Source: Methanotorris igneus Kol 5 (lineage in GTDB: Archaea > AGJL01 > Methanococci > Methanococcales > Methanococcaceae). From it: a stretch of 64,000 nucleotides of DNA. This document shows, piece after piece, positions 37,202 through 46,827 of the stretch. The notes beneath the pieces were generated by a model. It was not told the DNA's origin and did not search any database. It saw only the letters and a program-made list of their open reading frames with translations. Each line of letters begins with the position of its first letter. Within the stretch, counting starts at the first letter, position 1. The position numbers were made by a program, and so were the translations under genes. The stretch lies in contig NC_015562.1 in assembly GCF_000214415.1 (NCBI RefSeq), positions 1,589,130 through 1,653,129 on the forward strand. Direction: 5' to 3'.

Positions 37202-38239
37202 ATGTTCTTCAACAGAGAAAAAGAAATAAAAGAAATTCTATCTATTATAGAGAGTGAGCCAAACTTTATCTATTTTCTTTATGGACCTATTAATAGTGGA
37301 AAAACAGCTTTAATAAATGAAGTTATTAATAAATTAGGAAAAGATTATGTGGTTTTCTATTTTGATTTGAGAGAGATTTTTATCTCTAAGTATGATGATT
37401 TTATAGAAGTGTTATTTGAAGAGTATGAAGAGGGTAATATATTAGAGTTAATTAAAAGCTTAATAAAAGACAGCTCAGTAATTTATAGCTTTCCCATTCC
37501 TAAAAATACTTTAGAGAAATTATTAGATAATAAAAAACCAAAGAACGTGTTTAAATATATAACTAATATTTTATTAGAGATTAAAAACTCTGGAAAGAAA
37601 CCAATAATTATATTAGATGAGCTACAGAAAATAGGAGATTTAAAAATAAATGGCTATTTGATTTATGAGCTATTTAACTACTTTATTAGCTTAACCAAAC
37701 ATAAACGCCTATGCCATGTGTTTTGTTTAAGCTCTGATTCTCCGTTTATAGAGAAAATTTATAGCCAAGCTATATTAGATGATAGAGCAGATTATATTTT
37801 AATAGATGATTTTGATAAAGAAAAAGCTTATGAGTTTATGGATTTTCTCTCAGAGAGAATTTTAAATAGATCTCTCTCTAAAGAAGAGAAAGAGTTAATC
37901 TATAGCTATGTAGGTGGAAAGCCAGTTTTAATAATAAAGGTAATGAATAGATTAAAATCTGATGAGTTAGAGAATGTTTTAAACTACTTGCTTAAAGATA
38001 CTAGGCAAAGGCTAAAATACTTCTTAGAAGATGTAAAAGAAGAGAATAAAGAGTTATATAAAGAGATAATAAAAGCTTTAAGTTTATTTAAAAATAACTA
38101 TGAAATAGAGGATATAAAAATAAATAAAAGAATTAGAGAGTTATTAGTTAAGAAAAATATTCTCTTTTTAGATCCTATAGATGGAATTTTGAAACCACAG
38201 AGTTTTTTAATCTGGAAAGCTATAAAAGAGTTTATTTAA
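37202..38239 (+). CDS. archaeal ATPase (MJ-type, pfam01637-like)
   Basis: A 345-residue STAND-like P-loop ATPase of the family expanded in Methanocaldococcus. The start is [18 protein letters not shown]; Walker A is [14 protein letters not shown] (about 28-41), Walker B is [14 protein letters not shown] (about 138-151), followed by the [13 protein letters not shown] sensor and a winged-helix-like C-terminus. The ATG at 37202 follows GGTGAAATCT; a TTG and a GTG upstream are in frame. Its cellular role is unknown. It is flanked on both sides by repeats, in accessory DNA. Confidence 0.8.
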   Translation: MFFNREKEIKEILSIIESEPNFIYFLYGPINSGKTALINEVINKLGKDYVVFYFDLREIFISKYDDFIEVLFEEYEEGNILELIKSLIKDSSVIYSFPIPKNTLEKLLDNKKPKNVFKYITNILLEIKNSGKKPIIILDELQKIGDLKINGYLIYELFNYFISLTKHKRLCHVFCLSSDSPFIEKIYSQAILDDRADYILIDDFDKEKAYEFMDFLSERILNRSLSKEEKELIYSYVGGKPVLIIKVMNRLKSDELENVLNYLLKDTRQRLKYFLEDVKEENKELYKEIIKALSLFKNNYEIEDIKINKRIRELLVKKNILFLDPIDGILKPQSFLIWKAIKEFI

Positions 38240-38379
38240 ATCTTAATCTCTACATATAACATATAATCTAATAGACCGTGTAATATAGAGTGTATATTAG
38301 ATTTGTTAATCAATATTTTTAAATTAGTGAGTGGTATTTTTCACCACTCACACTTCTTAAAAGTATATAAGAAGAAATA

Positions 38380-38727
38380 GGATCTGTCCAACGTGAACAA
38401 TCATAGACAAATGTCCACGTTGGACTTGGATGTCATCAGCCTCAGTTCCCTCTGGGTTCATCGGGAACATATCATCGGTCTCCATCCCTGTCACGGACAT
38501 AAAAACCTAACGGTTTTTAAGTTCCCGTCGCTTCGCTCCGGGAGAACCCCAACTCCACCCATAGGTTTAACACTCAGTAAAGTCCGCCTCCTTAGGTCTC
38601 CAGTATCCACCTTCATCAGAGGCATCATCCTTATAGTTATATATATAAACTCATATATAAAAATTTTGAAAACGAAAATACATTAATGTCCACATTCGTC
38701 AATGAAAAATTAAACAGTTTCAAACGG
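38380..38727 (-). mobile_element. tnpB-less IS605/IS607-type element with orphan omega-RNA region (copy B)
   Basis: Inverse-oriented, near-identical copy of 7678-8031. It keeps the left end GCCGTTTGAAAC (38716-38727), the 47-base palindromic module (38499-38545), the GATGAACCCAGAG stem motif and the terminal hairpin GTCCAACGTG..CACGTTGGAC (from about 38385). It has inserted next to a GGCAAAATCC hairpin that belongs to a MITE-like right end (ACATGACTATA at 38761). No protein is encoded. The spacer 38240-38379 shows nothing else. Confidence 0.75.
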
Positions 38728-38800
38728 CAAAATCCAAAGGTTTTGCGTATGTCTTCTACACATGACTATAATTTTAAATAGTTGTTGGGATGGGTTTGTT

Positions 38801-39604
38801 ATGTCAATTATAAGCTGCACAACCCTGTTCTTTTGGGAATACCCAATTGAGGAAATAGCAGATATATTTAAAAGTGTAGGATTGAAAAGTATGGAGTTTT
38901 TTCCTGAAAACCCAGAATTTTGGGATAAGAGATTTGATGAGGACTATTTAAAAGAGATAAAATCCATTCTATCAAAATTTTATTTAACTATTCACGCTCC
39001 ATACATTGAGTTAAATCCATCTTCTACAAACCCTTATATCCAAGAGGCTACTATTAAGGAGACTCTTTGGGCGATAGATTTGGCTAACTTTTTAGGGGCA
39101 GAGGTTTTGACAATCCACCCTGGAAAAAGACCTACAAAAAGACCGCCTACTATGGAAGAATATGAAAAATTTTATCACTATTTGGATGTTTGCATACCGT
39201 ATGCAGAAGAGAAATCCGTTACTCTTTCCCTCGAAAATATGCCAAAACTTGTTAATTATATATGCCACTCCGTTGAAGAAATAAAACAGATTATTGAAAG
39301 ATACAGGATTGGACTTACTCTTGACTTTGCACATGCGAAAGAAAATGCGGAAAGATTTGTTGAAGAATTGCATGAATATATAAAAAATACCCATATTTCT
39401 GGAGTTTGTGATGGTAGGGAACATTACCCCCTATATCACTCCCAGATAGATTTTTCCCCATATATAAAAAAGTTGGTTGATTATGGATATAAAGGTAGTT
39501 TGGTTATTGAGATAAATGATTTAAATTACAATAAAGAATTATCAAAAGAAGAAAAAATTTCGGAATTATTAAAAGAAATTGAATATTTGGAAAAACTAAT
39601 ATGA
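38801..39604 (+). CDS. AP-endonuclease-2/xylose isomerase-like TIM-barrel protein
   Basis: A 267-residue sugar-phosphate isomerase/epimerase-fold protein. Metal-ligand-type motifs are visible: FYLTIHAPYIELNPSS (about 62-77), EVLTIHPGKR (about 105-114), VTLSLENMPK (about 145-154), LTLDFAHA (about 180-187) and LVIEIND near the end. The ATG at 38801 is preferred to a codon 13 residues upstream. It may be an isomerase or an endonuclease IV relative; the substrate is unknown. asnB follows after 14 bases, so they are likely co-transcribed. Confidence 0.75.
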   Translation: MSIISCTTLFFWEYPIEEIADIFKSVGLKSMEFFPENPEFWDKRFDEDYLKEIKSILSKFYLTIHAPYIELNPSSTNPYIQEATIKETLWAIDLANFLGAEVLTIHPGKRPTKRPPTMEEYEKFYHYLDVCIPYAEEKSVTLSLENMPKLVNYICHSVEEIKQIIERYRIGLTLDFAHAKENAERFVEELHEYIKNTHISGVCDGREHYPLYHSQIDFSPYIKKLVDYGYKGSLVIEINDLNYNKELSKEEKISELLKEIEYLEKLI

Positions 39605-39618
39605 TTGAGTGAGGGAGT

Positions 39619-41154
39619 ATGTGCTCGATAAGTGGTATAATTATAAAAGATGAGGAAGACCCGCGTAGTTTGAGGAGAGATATTTCTAAATATTTATTAA
39701 CAATGATGAAAATCTTGAAACATAGGGGCCCTGATGCATCGGGAATGTTGGTAGATGATGAAGTTATATACTTCAAGGATTTTGAGGACGTTGAAAAGAG
39801 CATCATCGCAGATTTTGGATTTGGGCATAATAGGTTGGCTATTGTAGGTTCTGCAACTCAACCAATCCCAAATGAAGATGAGAGTTTGTGGGTTATATGT
39901 AATGGGGAAATATACAATTACATTGAGTTGAGAGAAGATTTATCAAACCATGACTTTAAAACAGATACGGATTCAGAAGTTATTGTCCATGCGTATGAAG
40001 AAGATATGTTGAATGAACTTGATGGGGATTATGCATTTGCAATATATGACAAAAATAATAGCACCTTAATTTTAAGGAGAGATACTTTTGGAGTTAAACC
40101 GCTATTTTATTTGGATAGGGATGGTTATTTTGCATTTGCTTCTGAAAGAAAGGCGTTATGGTATTTATTGAGGGAAATTGAAGGAATTGATGGAAGTCCA
40201 AAACATCTAAATGAATACATAAATAGATTAAGCCCAAATAGTGAACTGATCTATTACTTAGAGGATAATAAATACACCATAACAAACAATATTGAAAAAT
40301 TAAGGTTTGATTATTTAAAATACAAGTCCTATGAGACATGCAAAAAAGAACTTGACAATGCATTATGGAGGGCAGTTTGGAAGAGAACAAGGGGTATTGA
40401 GAGGGTTGGGATTATCTATTCCGGTGGAGTTGATAGCACATTGGTTGCAAAGATGGCATCTGAGTATTGTGAGGTTATTCTATACACAGTAGGCACGGAA
40501 GAAAGTGAAGACATAAGATATGCAGAGAGAGCGGCAAGGGATATGGGATTAAAACTTAGAAAGAAGATTATAAAGGAAGAAGAATATGAAAGATACATTT
40601 TTGAGGTTGCAAAGGCAATAGATGAACTTGATTTGATGAAGATTGGGGTGGGTATCCCAATATACATCGCATCTGAGATGGCAAGAGAGGACAATATAAA
40701 GGTTGTTTTATCTGGTCAAGGAGCAGATGAGTTGTTTGGGGGATATAGCAGATATGAAAGAATTTTAAGAGAGAAAGGAGAAGAAGAACTAAAAAAAGCA
40801 CTATTGAATGACGTCATGAACATCTATAAGGTTAATTTGGAGAGGGATGACCACTGCACAATGGCAAATAGTGTGGAGTTGAGGGTTCCATTTTTGGATA
40901 AGGATGTTGTGAGGGTTGCTTTATCAATTCCAGTAACCTATAAAATGGATGAGATGAGAAAGAGGATTTTAAGGGATATAGCATCAAAATACATCCCAGA
41001 CTATATAGCATATAGACCAAAAAAAGCCGCTCAGTATGGAAGTGGCAGTGAAAAGATGATATTTAAAGTTGCAAGAAAATATGGATATTCAAAAAAAGAA
41101 GTAAATAAATTCTTTGAAGAAGTTGTTTTGAAGAAGATAAACGAGACCTTATAA
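39619..41154 (+). CDS. asnB: asparagine synthetase (glutamine-hydrolysing)
   Basis: A 511-residue AsnB-type enzyme. Cys2 (after Met removal) is the glutaminase nucleophile (MCSISGIII), with RGPDASG, FGHNRLAIV and NGEIYNY in the N-terminal domain. The synthetase PP-loop YSGGVDSTLVAK is near residue 275, and LSGQGADELFGGY and ELRVPFLDKDVV lie in the C-terminal domain. GAGTGAGGGA precedes the ATG. It is probably in one unit with the TIM-barrel gene upstream. Confidence 0.93.
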   Translation: MCSISGIIIKDEEDPRSLRRDISKYLLTMMKILKHRGPDASGMLVDDEVIYFKDFEDVEKSIIADFGFGHNRLAIVGSATQPIPNEDESLWVICNGEIYNYIELREDLSNHDFKTDTDSEVIVHAYEEDMLNELDGDYAFAIYDKNNSTLILRRDTFGVKPLFYLDRDGYFAFASERKALWYLLREIEGIDGSPKHLNEYINRLSPNSELIYYLEDNKYTITNNIEKLRFDYLKYKSYETCKKELDNALWRAVWKRTRGIERVGIIYSGGVDSTLVAKMASEYCEVILYTVGTEESEDIRYAERAARDMGLKLRKKIIKEEEYERYIFEVAKAIDELDLMKIGVGIPIYIASEMAREDNIKVVLSGQGADELFGGYSRYERILREKGEEELKKALLNDVMNIYKVNLERDDHCTMANSVELRVPFLDKDVVRVALSIPVTYKMDEMRKRILRDIASKYIPDYIAYRPKKAAQYGSGSEKMIFKVARKYGYSKKEVNKFFEEVVLKKINETL

Positions 41155-41161
41155 TTTTAGT

Positions 41162-43018
41162 TTACCTCACCCTGTTTATTATATTATCTACCCTATTCTT
41201 TATATCTACCTGTTCAATCAATCTTTCAACATTTATTGAGATTTCTTTTATACATCCATCTTTTTCTACTTTTATTGTGTGTGTTCCTCCAATTTTAAAT
41301 GTGTGATATACTACACCATTATTATCTGTTGTTCTCCTTATTGTACCATCAATAATTACTGTAGCCCCTTCTACTGGATTTCCATTTTCATCTACAACTT
41401 GTATAGTCACTCTATCTCCAACTTTTATTTCATTTGGATAGCATGTTATGTATAACTGTTTTAATTCGGGTTTTTGTATTGGTTGTTCTTCTTGCTGATT
41501 TTCACCAATTCTATTGATTACAACATTATTTATTTTATTATTTTCACTATCTTTATTTTCATTGTTTTCAATTCCAAATTTCTCCTTTAGTTCATTAATA
41601 CTTACATTTTTCTTTTCTTCAAATGGAATATTCATTGGAGGAATATTGAATTTTTTAATTTCATCTATGTAAGCAACCCCCTTTATTAATAAAGTGATTT
41701 TATCGTTTTTTGCTAATCTTATTAAGTTAATTATTACTTTTTTATTTTGTAATTTTACATGGGTATCTATTGGAGTAGATGTTGCCTTGTAAATATGAAT
41801 GTTTTCTCCTTCACCTTCACCTAATAGTTTTTCACTTAAAATAAACTTCTCTCCATTGTCTGCATAAACATAATACTTAATTTTGCTTATATCAATGTCA
41901 ATTGGATTTGGATTATCAACTATGAGCTTAACATTTAGATAAAGATTTTCTAAGTCAGTTCCTTCAAACTCAACATCATCTACAGTCACATTTGGTTTTT
42001 TAAAGTCTTTTATTGTAAATCCTATTCCTAGTTTATTTTTGGCAGTCTCTGCCATTTTAATCATATTATCAGTTATTGGGATTTCTTTAGTATTCTCAAA
42101 TGGTATTTTTAATTCTGAAATTCCATATTTCTTTATACCTTCTATATCTATAGAACCTTCAATTTTAACAGTTATTTTTTTGCTGTCTTTGTTGCTCAAT
42201 ATAGCATTTACAACATCTTCATTTGATATATTTACATCAACATATATTGGTGTGGAGATTCCGCCTTTAATTGTGGCGGTATTATGTAATTTTGCACTTC
42301 CAAAGTAATGCTTACCATCTTTATCGTAGTAATATGCATGAACTGCAATATCTTTAAGATTAATATCAATTGGATTCGGGTTTTCAACGATAAGCCTTAC
42401 ATTTAATTTTGTATTTTTGAAATCTTCACTGATTCCTTCAAACTCAACGTCATCTACAGTTACATTTGGTTTTTTGAAATCTTCTATTGAGAATCCAATG
42501 CCCATCTTTTTTGCAGTTTCTAAATAAGAAACAACATTCTCTGGAAGTTGAACTGTTTGTTTTGTTTTAAATGGAACATCAATACTTGTAATTTTTAAAT
42601 CAACATTTGCAGAACCATCAATTTCTAAGGTTATTTTGTTATCTTTGCTATTTTCCAAAGCTTTTATTAACTCTTTATTGGAAAGTGCAATTGGAATATC
42701 TATTGTGGTTTTTCCACTTCTAATGTCGATATTGGCTTTTTCTCCATGACCTAAATATTTTGGATTTCCATTATTATCTATGTAATAAATGTCAAATACA
42801 ATTTTATTGACATGAACACCAATTGGATTTGGGTTATCTATTATAAGTTTGACATTTAGATTGGTTGTATCATAATTTACTCCTTTAAAATCTAAACTAT
42901 CAACACTAAATGTTGGTTCTTTTAATTTACCATTTACACATCCACAATTTATAACACTAACTATTACCAAACTAAAAACCATTAGTAATACCTTTCCCAC
43001 TTTCTTCAACTTTACCAC
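41162..43018 (-). CDS. secreted/lipoprotein-like protein with three WHy (LEA14) domains
   Basis: About 618 residues. The N-terminus has a signal sequence ending VSVINCGCVNG, which suggests a lipid-anchored Cys. Three tandem WHy/LEA_2 domains follow at about 30-155, 170-315 and 335-480; each has the (V/L)DNPNPI motif (IIDNPNPIGVHV, IVENPNPIDINL, IVDNPNPIDIDI). A C-terminal Ig-like domain (YITCYPNEIKVGDRVTIQVVDENGNPVEGA) ends it. The start is GTG at 43018 or TTG at 43009, the latter better spaced from AGGTGG. It is convergent with asnB. Probably an envelope stress or structural protein; the role is inferred. Confidence 0.75.
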   Translation of the reverse strand: MVKLKKVGKVLLMVFSLVIVSVINCGCVNGKLKEPTFSVDSLDFKGVNYDTTNLNVKLIIDNPNPIGVHVNKIVFDIYYIDNNGNPKYLGHGEKANIDIRSGKTTIDIPIALSNKELIKALENSKDNKITLEIDGSANVDLKITSIDVPFKTKQTVQLPENVVSYLETAKKMGIGFSIEDFKKPNVTVDDVEFEGISEDFKNTKLNVRLIVENPNPIDINLKDIAVHAYYYDKDGKHYFGSAKLHNTATIKGGISTPIYVDVNISNEDVVNAILSNKDSKKITVKIEGSIDIEGIKKYGISELKIPFENTKEIPITDNMIKMAETAKNKLGIGFTIKDFKKPNVTVDDVEFEGTDLENLYLNVKLIVDNPNPIDIDISKIKYYVYADNGEKFILSEKLLGEGEGENIHIYKATSTPIDTHVKLQNKKVIINLIRLAKNDKITLLIKGVAYIDEIKKFNIPPMNIPFEEKKNVSINELKEKFGIENNENKDSENNKINNVVINRIGENQQEEQPIQKPELKQLYITCYPNEIKVGDRVTIQVVDENGNPVEGATVIIDGTIRRTTDNNGVVYHTFKIGGTHTIKVEKDGCIKEISINVERLIEQVDIKNRVDNIINRVR

Positions 43019-43170
43019 CTTGCAAAATTTTAATTTATCTCTAAAGATTTCAGATATTTATTTTTTTCTATCCATATATTTAAATCTTACAATAAAATAA
43101 TAAAATAAAAAATGTTATAAAGGATGTTACTTAAATTTTAGCCATATCCAAAAAAATAAAAAGTGAAACA

Positions 43171-43872
43171 ATGAAAGCGGTTGATATAAATAGGATAGAT
43201 AATGAGGAAGGAATAAAGAGATTAAAAAAAATGGGATGGTTTGGAGCAATCTATACGCAATATCATGATGAATTTGATGAAGAAAAGTTAAATAAGGTTA
43301 TTGAACTTGGGGAGCAATATGGCCTAAAAATTTACAGTGGGATAAAGATAAGGACTCAATCTTCAAAAGAGCTTAGAAATTTAGTGAGGAAATACAGAAA
43401 TAGATTTCATCTCGTTTTAGTTGAGGGGGGAGTTGAAAAGGTAAATAGAAGTGCTTTGGAAATGCATGATGTTGATATCTTATCAACTCCAGAATTAAAC
43501 AGAAAGGATAGTGGTATAGATCATGTTCTCGCGAGGTTAGCAAGTGTGCATAGGGTTGCAATAGAGTTGAATTTTAATGAGGCATTAACGGCAAAAAATT
43601 ACGAAAGAGCAAGGATTTTGATGGCATTTAGGAGAAATTTGAAATTGGCAAAGAAATTTGATGCTCCTGTTGTAATTTCAAGTGATGCAAATGACATCTA
43701 CACCATAAAATCCCCATACGATTTAAGAGCTTTTTTAAACACGTTAGTAGAGCCAGAATATGCAAAAAAGATAATTGAGACCACATATAAAATAGCAGAG
43801 TATAGGGCATATCTAAAAAAGAAAAATGTTGTTAGATTTGGTGTGGAGATTGTTGAAGACGATGAAGTATAG
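43171..43872 (+). CDS. rnp3: ribonuclease P protein component 3 (Rpp30)
   Basis: A TIM-barrel protein subunit of archaeal RNase P that pairs with Pop5 to assist 5' tRNA maturation. The 233 residues include HLVLVEGGVEKVNRSALEMHDVDILSTPEL, the GIDHVLARLA motif and VVISSDANDIYTIKSPYDL. The spacing before the ATG is AT-rich with a weak site. It is monocistronic. Confidence 0.92.
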   Translation: MKAVDINRIDNEEGIKRLKKMGWFGAIYTQYHDEFDEEKLNKVIELGEQYGLKIYSGIKIRTQSSKELRNLVRKYRNRFHLVLVEGGVEKVNRSALEMHDVDILSTPELNRKDSGIDHVLARLASVHRVAIELNFNEALTAKNYERARILMAFRRNLKLAKKFDAPVVISSDANDIYTIKSPYDLRAFLNTLVEPEYAKKIIETTYKIAEYRAYLKKKNVVRFGVEIVEDDEV

Positions 43873-43948
43873 TCACTATTATTAATTCAAATAAAAATTT
43901 CTAAAAGTTAAGAACAATTAAGGAAATTTTAACGTAAACAACTTTATA

Positions 43949-43972
43949 CGGCAAAACCCTTGGGTTTTGCCA
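43949..43972. repeat. GGCAAAACC palindrome
   Basis: A single GGCAAAACCC-TT-GGGTTTTGCC hairpin lies between the converging rnp3 and unknown membrane-protein genes. It is the same module as elsewhere in the window. It could terminate transcription but lacks a T tract. Confidence 0.55.
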
Positions 43973-43985
43973 TTTATTTTATAAG

Positions 43986-45380
43986 TTAATCAATCTCATG
44001 TGTTGCTAAATACTCTTCTAAAACCTTTCTTTTTCTGTATTCTAAGATTTTCTTTCCAATGTAGATTCCAAATATCACTGCAAACAATACAATCCAAAAC
44101 GGTATTGGAAAACCAAGTACTTTATAATGCATAAGTTCATGTTCTTTTCCTGACAACAGCAGTAAAATATGTATTGCTTCCAAAGCATAGACACCAAAGA
44201 TCCCAGCCTCAAGCAACTCCATTGCCTCTCCAATTGCTACTTGGTGCTTTACACTCTCTGCCAACTGGTTTGAGATTTTACTCTGCAAGTTGTCTGATAA
44301 GGTAGTTAATAACCTTGTTAAACTTGTCGCAAGTTCTAAATTACTCTTTATGGCATTTTCAATCTCAATTATTCTGTTATTTAATTTTTTAAGTTTATTT
44401 TTTGCATTTATCATTTTTAACAATCTTGCATCTTCCCCAGTGAATTTTGATAGGAATTTTTCTTCATTCATTAAACTTGAAATTTCTTTTAAATATCCAC
44501 TAACAATTTCAATAACTGCCAGTTCTTTGTCTATTTCACTCAACTCATTCCTTAACTTAGTTATTGTTTCTACGTCTATTTTTCCTGTTAAAATATTGCT
44601 TAATCTCTCCAATCGTGTGCTGATGTTGTTCAACTTAAAGAATAAATCTTGAGAGCTTTGAACCACCGACCTTATGAAGGAATAACATGATATAAAGTTC
44701 TCAAATTTTTTTGGATTTGGATGCATTAGTAACATTCCAAACTCGCCAAATATTAACTTACCTTCACCAATATCAATAATTCTCTTAACATTTCCAATAA
44801 CTTGCCTCACTTCTGCAAGGGTGTTTTCATTTATCTCAAAAATTGTCTCTGTTAGTATTGAAACGTGTTTATAAACCTTATACTGTCCATATAATGTCTC
44901 AATTATATACCTTTGGGATGATGCTATCAAGGATTTTATCATTTTTGACGTATCCATAATCATCTCAGGTATTATAAAGGCAAGGTTGTCGAGGCTGATA
45001 TATACTTCTTCATCTCCCGCACTTTCAATTTCAGAGGCATAAATACATCTTCCCAAATAGTCAACATAAATAAAGACGTCCTTTTCTTGGAAAATTCCTT
45101 CCTTTTCAAAATTCACCTCTGCTATAAATTTTACATACATCTCTGGTTCAAAATCAATTATATTAACTTTTGTATAGTATTTTGATGTTTTAAAAACAGG
45201 TTCTATTGTAGAGATGTTATCTACGACCTCTGTGAAATATTTAACTCTCTTTTTTTGATACTCTTTTAAGGTAACCCTATCAATAAATTCAGTCATATAG
45301 TTTTTCCCAAAGGGAATCCATTCAGTTATAACAACTTTTGGATTTTTTAATTTGACAAAATGAGTAAATGTTTTACTCAT
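43986..45380 (-). CDS. unrecognised coiled-coil protein with C-terminal membrane anchor
   Basis: I do not recognise this 464-residue protein. The first ~200 residues are mixed alpha/beta. Residues ~230-390 are helical and coiled-coil-like with many Leu/Ser/Asn (LNNISTRLERLSNILTGKIDVETITKLRNEL..). Near 395-445 are hydrophobic segments (AIHILLLLSG, FPIPFWIVLFAVIFGIYIG) and a basic tail. The topology recalls CorA/DUF-type anchored proteins or a membrane-tethered signalling component. Its start overlaps the stop of the 168-residue gene upstream, so the two are coupled and probably form a complex. Confidence 0.65.
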   Translation of the reverse strand: MSKTFTHFVKLKNPKVVITEWIPFGKNYMTEFIDRVTLKEYQKKRVKYFTEVVDNISTIEPVFKTSKYYTKVNIIDFEPEMYVKFIAEVNFEKEGIFQEKDVFIYVDYLGRCIYASEIESAGDEEVYISLDNLAFIIPEMIMDTSKMIKSLIASSQRYIIETLYGQYKVYKHVSILTETIFEINENTLAEVRQVIGNVKRIIDIGEGKLIFGEFGMLLMHPNPKKFENFISCYSFIRSVVQSSQDLFFKLNNISTRLERLSNILTGKIDVETITKLRNELSEIDKELAVIEIVSGYLKEISSLMNEEKFLSKFTGEDARLLKMINAKNKLKKLNNRIIEIENAIKSNLELATSLTRLLTTLSDNLQSKISNQLAESVKHQVAIGEAMELLEAGIFGVYALEAIHILLLLSGKEHELMHYKVLGFPIPFWIVLFAVIFGIYIGKKILEYRKRKVLEEYLATHEID

Positions 45381-45883
45381 AAAGAAACACCCAATATATA
45401 ACTTTTTGACTTGTAGGGGACAGTTCCAAGTTTTGTGATATCTATTCTTAAATCATCTCCCTTTTTAGATTTTATTACAATGCCATTGTCAGTTAATTCC
45501 ACTGGTTTAACTTTCCCATCTTCAATTAAAACTTTATCAATTTCCTCTTTATTTGGGAAATCGTATTCTACAAGTTTTGCTATTCTATATCCTTTAACTG
45601 GAATGTTGAGACCTCTTGTGGATAACAAAATCTCATAGATATATTCATTATCAAGTAAGTAATCCAAATCATTCATTGCCTCATAAGATATGTTGATGTA
45701 AATTGGTTTATCATCCCACATATATGGACTCGGTGAATAATCGTAAGGTTCATCAAAAACACCATTTTTAATAAAAAAATATATTAAAGCAAACAATACT
45801 TCTTGCCTTATCCACGAGTCTCTATTGTTGTGGGTGTAAAGGTAAATTAAATAGTGTAATCTTTTTTGGTTGTTTGTTAGCAT
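45377..45883 (-). CDS. unrecognised protein coupled to the coiled-coil membrane protein
   Basis: A 168-residue protein without a recognised family. A helical N-terminus (NNQKRLHYLIYLYTHNNRDSWIRQEVLFALIYFFIKNGVF) resembling a winged-helix start is followed by a beta-rich domain (PVKGYRIAKLVEYDFP..VELTDNGIVIKSKKGDDLRIDI). The ATG at 45883 lies just after the thpR stop and follows GTGGTAG; a GTG at 45892 would overlap thpR. It overlaps the next gene by 4 bases, so function with the membrane protein is likely. Confidence 0.65.
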   Translation of the reverse strand: MLTNNQKRLHYLIYLYTHNNRDSWIRQEVLFALIYFFIKNGVFDEPYDYSPSPYMWDDKPIYINISYEAMNDLDYLLDNEYIYEILLSTRGLNIPVKGYRIAKLVEYDFPNKEEIDKVLIEDGKVKPVELTDNGIVIKSKKGDDLRIDITKLGTVPYKSKSYILGVSL

Positions 45884-45885
45884 AA

Positions 45886-46401
45886 CTACCACTCTTTAAT
45901 TACTTCATATATTGGCCCATTTGGGGTTAGGGTACTTTTCATCAACTTTATGCTTTTGACCTCAAATTCCCCAATGTCTATTTTTCTGTGTTTTTCAATT
46001 TTATCCTTCAATGCCTTTTTATTTTCAATGAACTTCACCCTTCCAATAGTTACGTGTGGGACGTATTCCCTTTCTTTTTTAAATCCAATCTCTGAAAGTT
46101 TTTCATCAACTTCTTTAAATAAATCAACTAAATTTGTAGCTCCTAACCAGATAACTCTTATATAATTTTCGTTTGGAAAGACACCAATGTTTTTAATCTT
46201 TACTTTAATTGGGCTTATTGATAAATCCAAATTTTTAATTTTTTCTACTATTTCCTCATCAATCTCTCCAAGGAATTTGATGGTTATATGTAAGTTTTCT
46301 TTCTCTACCAACTTTATGCCCTTAATTTTAAAATGCTTTTTCACTTCCTCTATTTTGTCTTTTATCTCCTCTGGCAAATCAATAGCTATGAAGCACCTCA
46401 T
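45886..46401 (-). CDS. thpR: RNA 2',3'-cyclic phosphodiesterase (ThpR/LigT)
   Basis: A 2H phosphoesterase of 171 residues. The two HxTx motifs are HITIKFLG near residue 38 and HVTIGRVKF near residue 123, and the start MRCFIAIDLPEEIKDKI is typical. It opens 2',3'-cyclic phosphates to 2'-phosphates on RNA, historically called 2'-5' RNA ligase. It leads a tight leftward run with two unknown genes and follows the Trm112-like gene after 34 bases. Confidence 0.93.
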   Translation of the reverse strand: MRCFIAIDLPEEIKDKIEEVKKHFKIKGIKLVEKENLHITIKFLGEIDEEIVEKIKNLDLSISPIKVKIKNIGVFPNENYIRVIWLGATNLVDLFKEVDEKLSEIGFKKEREYVPHVTIGRVKFIENKKALKDKIEKHRKIDIGEFEVKSIKLMKSTLTPNGPIYEVIKEW

Positions 46402-46435
46402 TTTATCCCTTTATTTTATTTTTTAAATTTTTAAA

Positions 46436-46597
46436 TTATTTTTTCATTTTTTTTAACAATATCGGGATTCCATCAACAATGTCAAATGTTTTTTTGCAAG
46501 ATTTGCATATTAGTTGGTTTTTTTCTTTTATGTATTCTAAATCTCCACCACAATAGGGACATTGAAGGATATTTAAATACTTCTCTATCCAATCCAT
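46436..46597 (-). CDS. Trm112-like small zinc-ribbon protein
   Basis: A 53-residue protein: MDWIEKYLNILQCPYCGGDL.. then ..LICKSCKKTFDIVDGIPILL. The Cys pairs CPYC and CKSC and the final DGIPILL are the Trm112/UPF0434 pattern; Trm112 activates several tRNA, rRNA and release-factor methyltransferases. GGTGAGGTT precedes the ATG. It lies just upstream of thpR and could share its transcript. Short but well supported. Confidence 0.75.
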   Translation of the reverse strand: MDWIEKYLNILQCPYCGGDLEYIKEKNQLICKSCKKTFDIVDGIPILLKKMKK

Positions 46598-46827
46598 AAC
46601 CTCACCAAAACATACAAATTAAATTTATATAATAAAAAATTTCACATTAATTACAATTTAGCCATTAATGGAAAATTATATATTTATTTTTTTAAGAAAG
46701 TTAATTATGTATCCTAAGATGATAAATATTAATGGTTTTTTAGCAAATACTACAAAGTCATATCCAAATATTTAACATATAGATGGGCTAAATTATGACA
46801 CAAACATAACTTTGAGAGGAGAGACCC

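Noticed and set aside
38393-38686. 97-residue open frame within copy B
   Set aside because: Antisense to the RNA region of the orphan element; it mirrors the minus-strand frame in copy A and has no ribosome-binding site or protein-like features.
43949-43972. GGCAAAACCC..GGGTTTTGCC hairpins as intrinsic terminators
   Set aside because: Copies occur in any orientation and context, often inside MITEs, and are not followed by T runs; treated as repeats.
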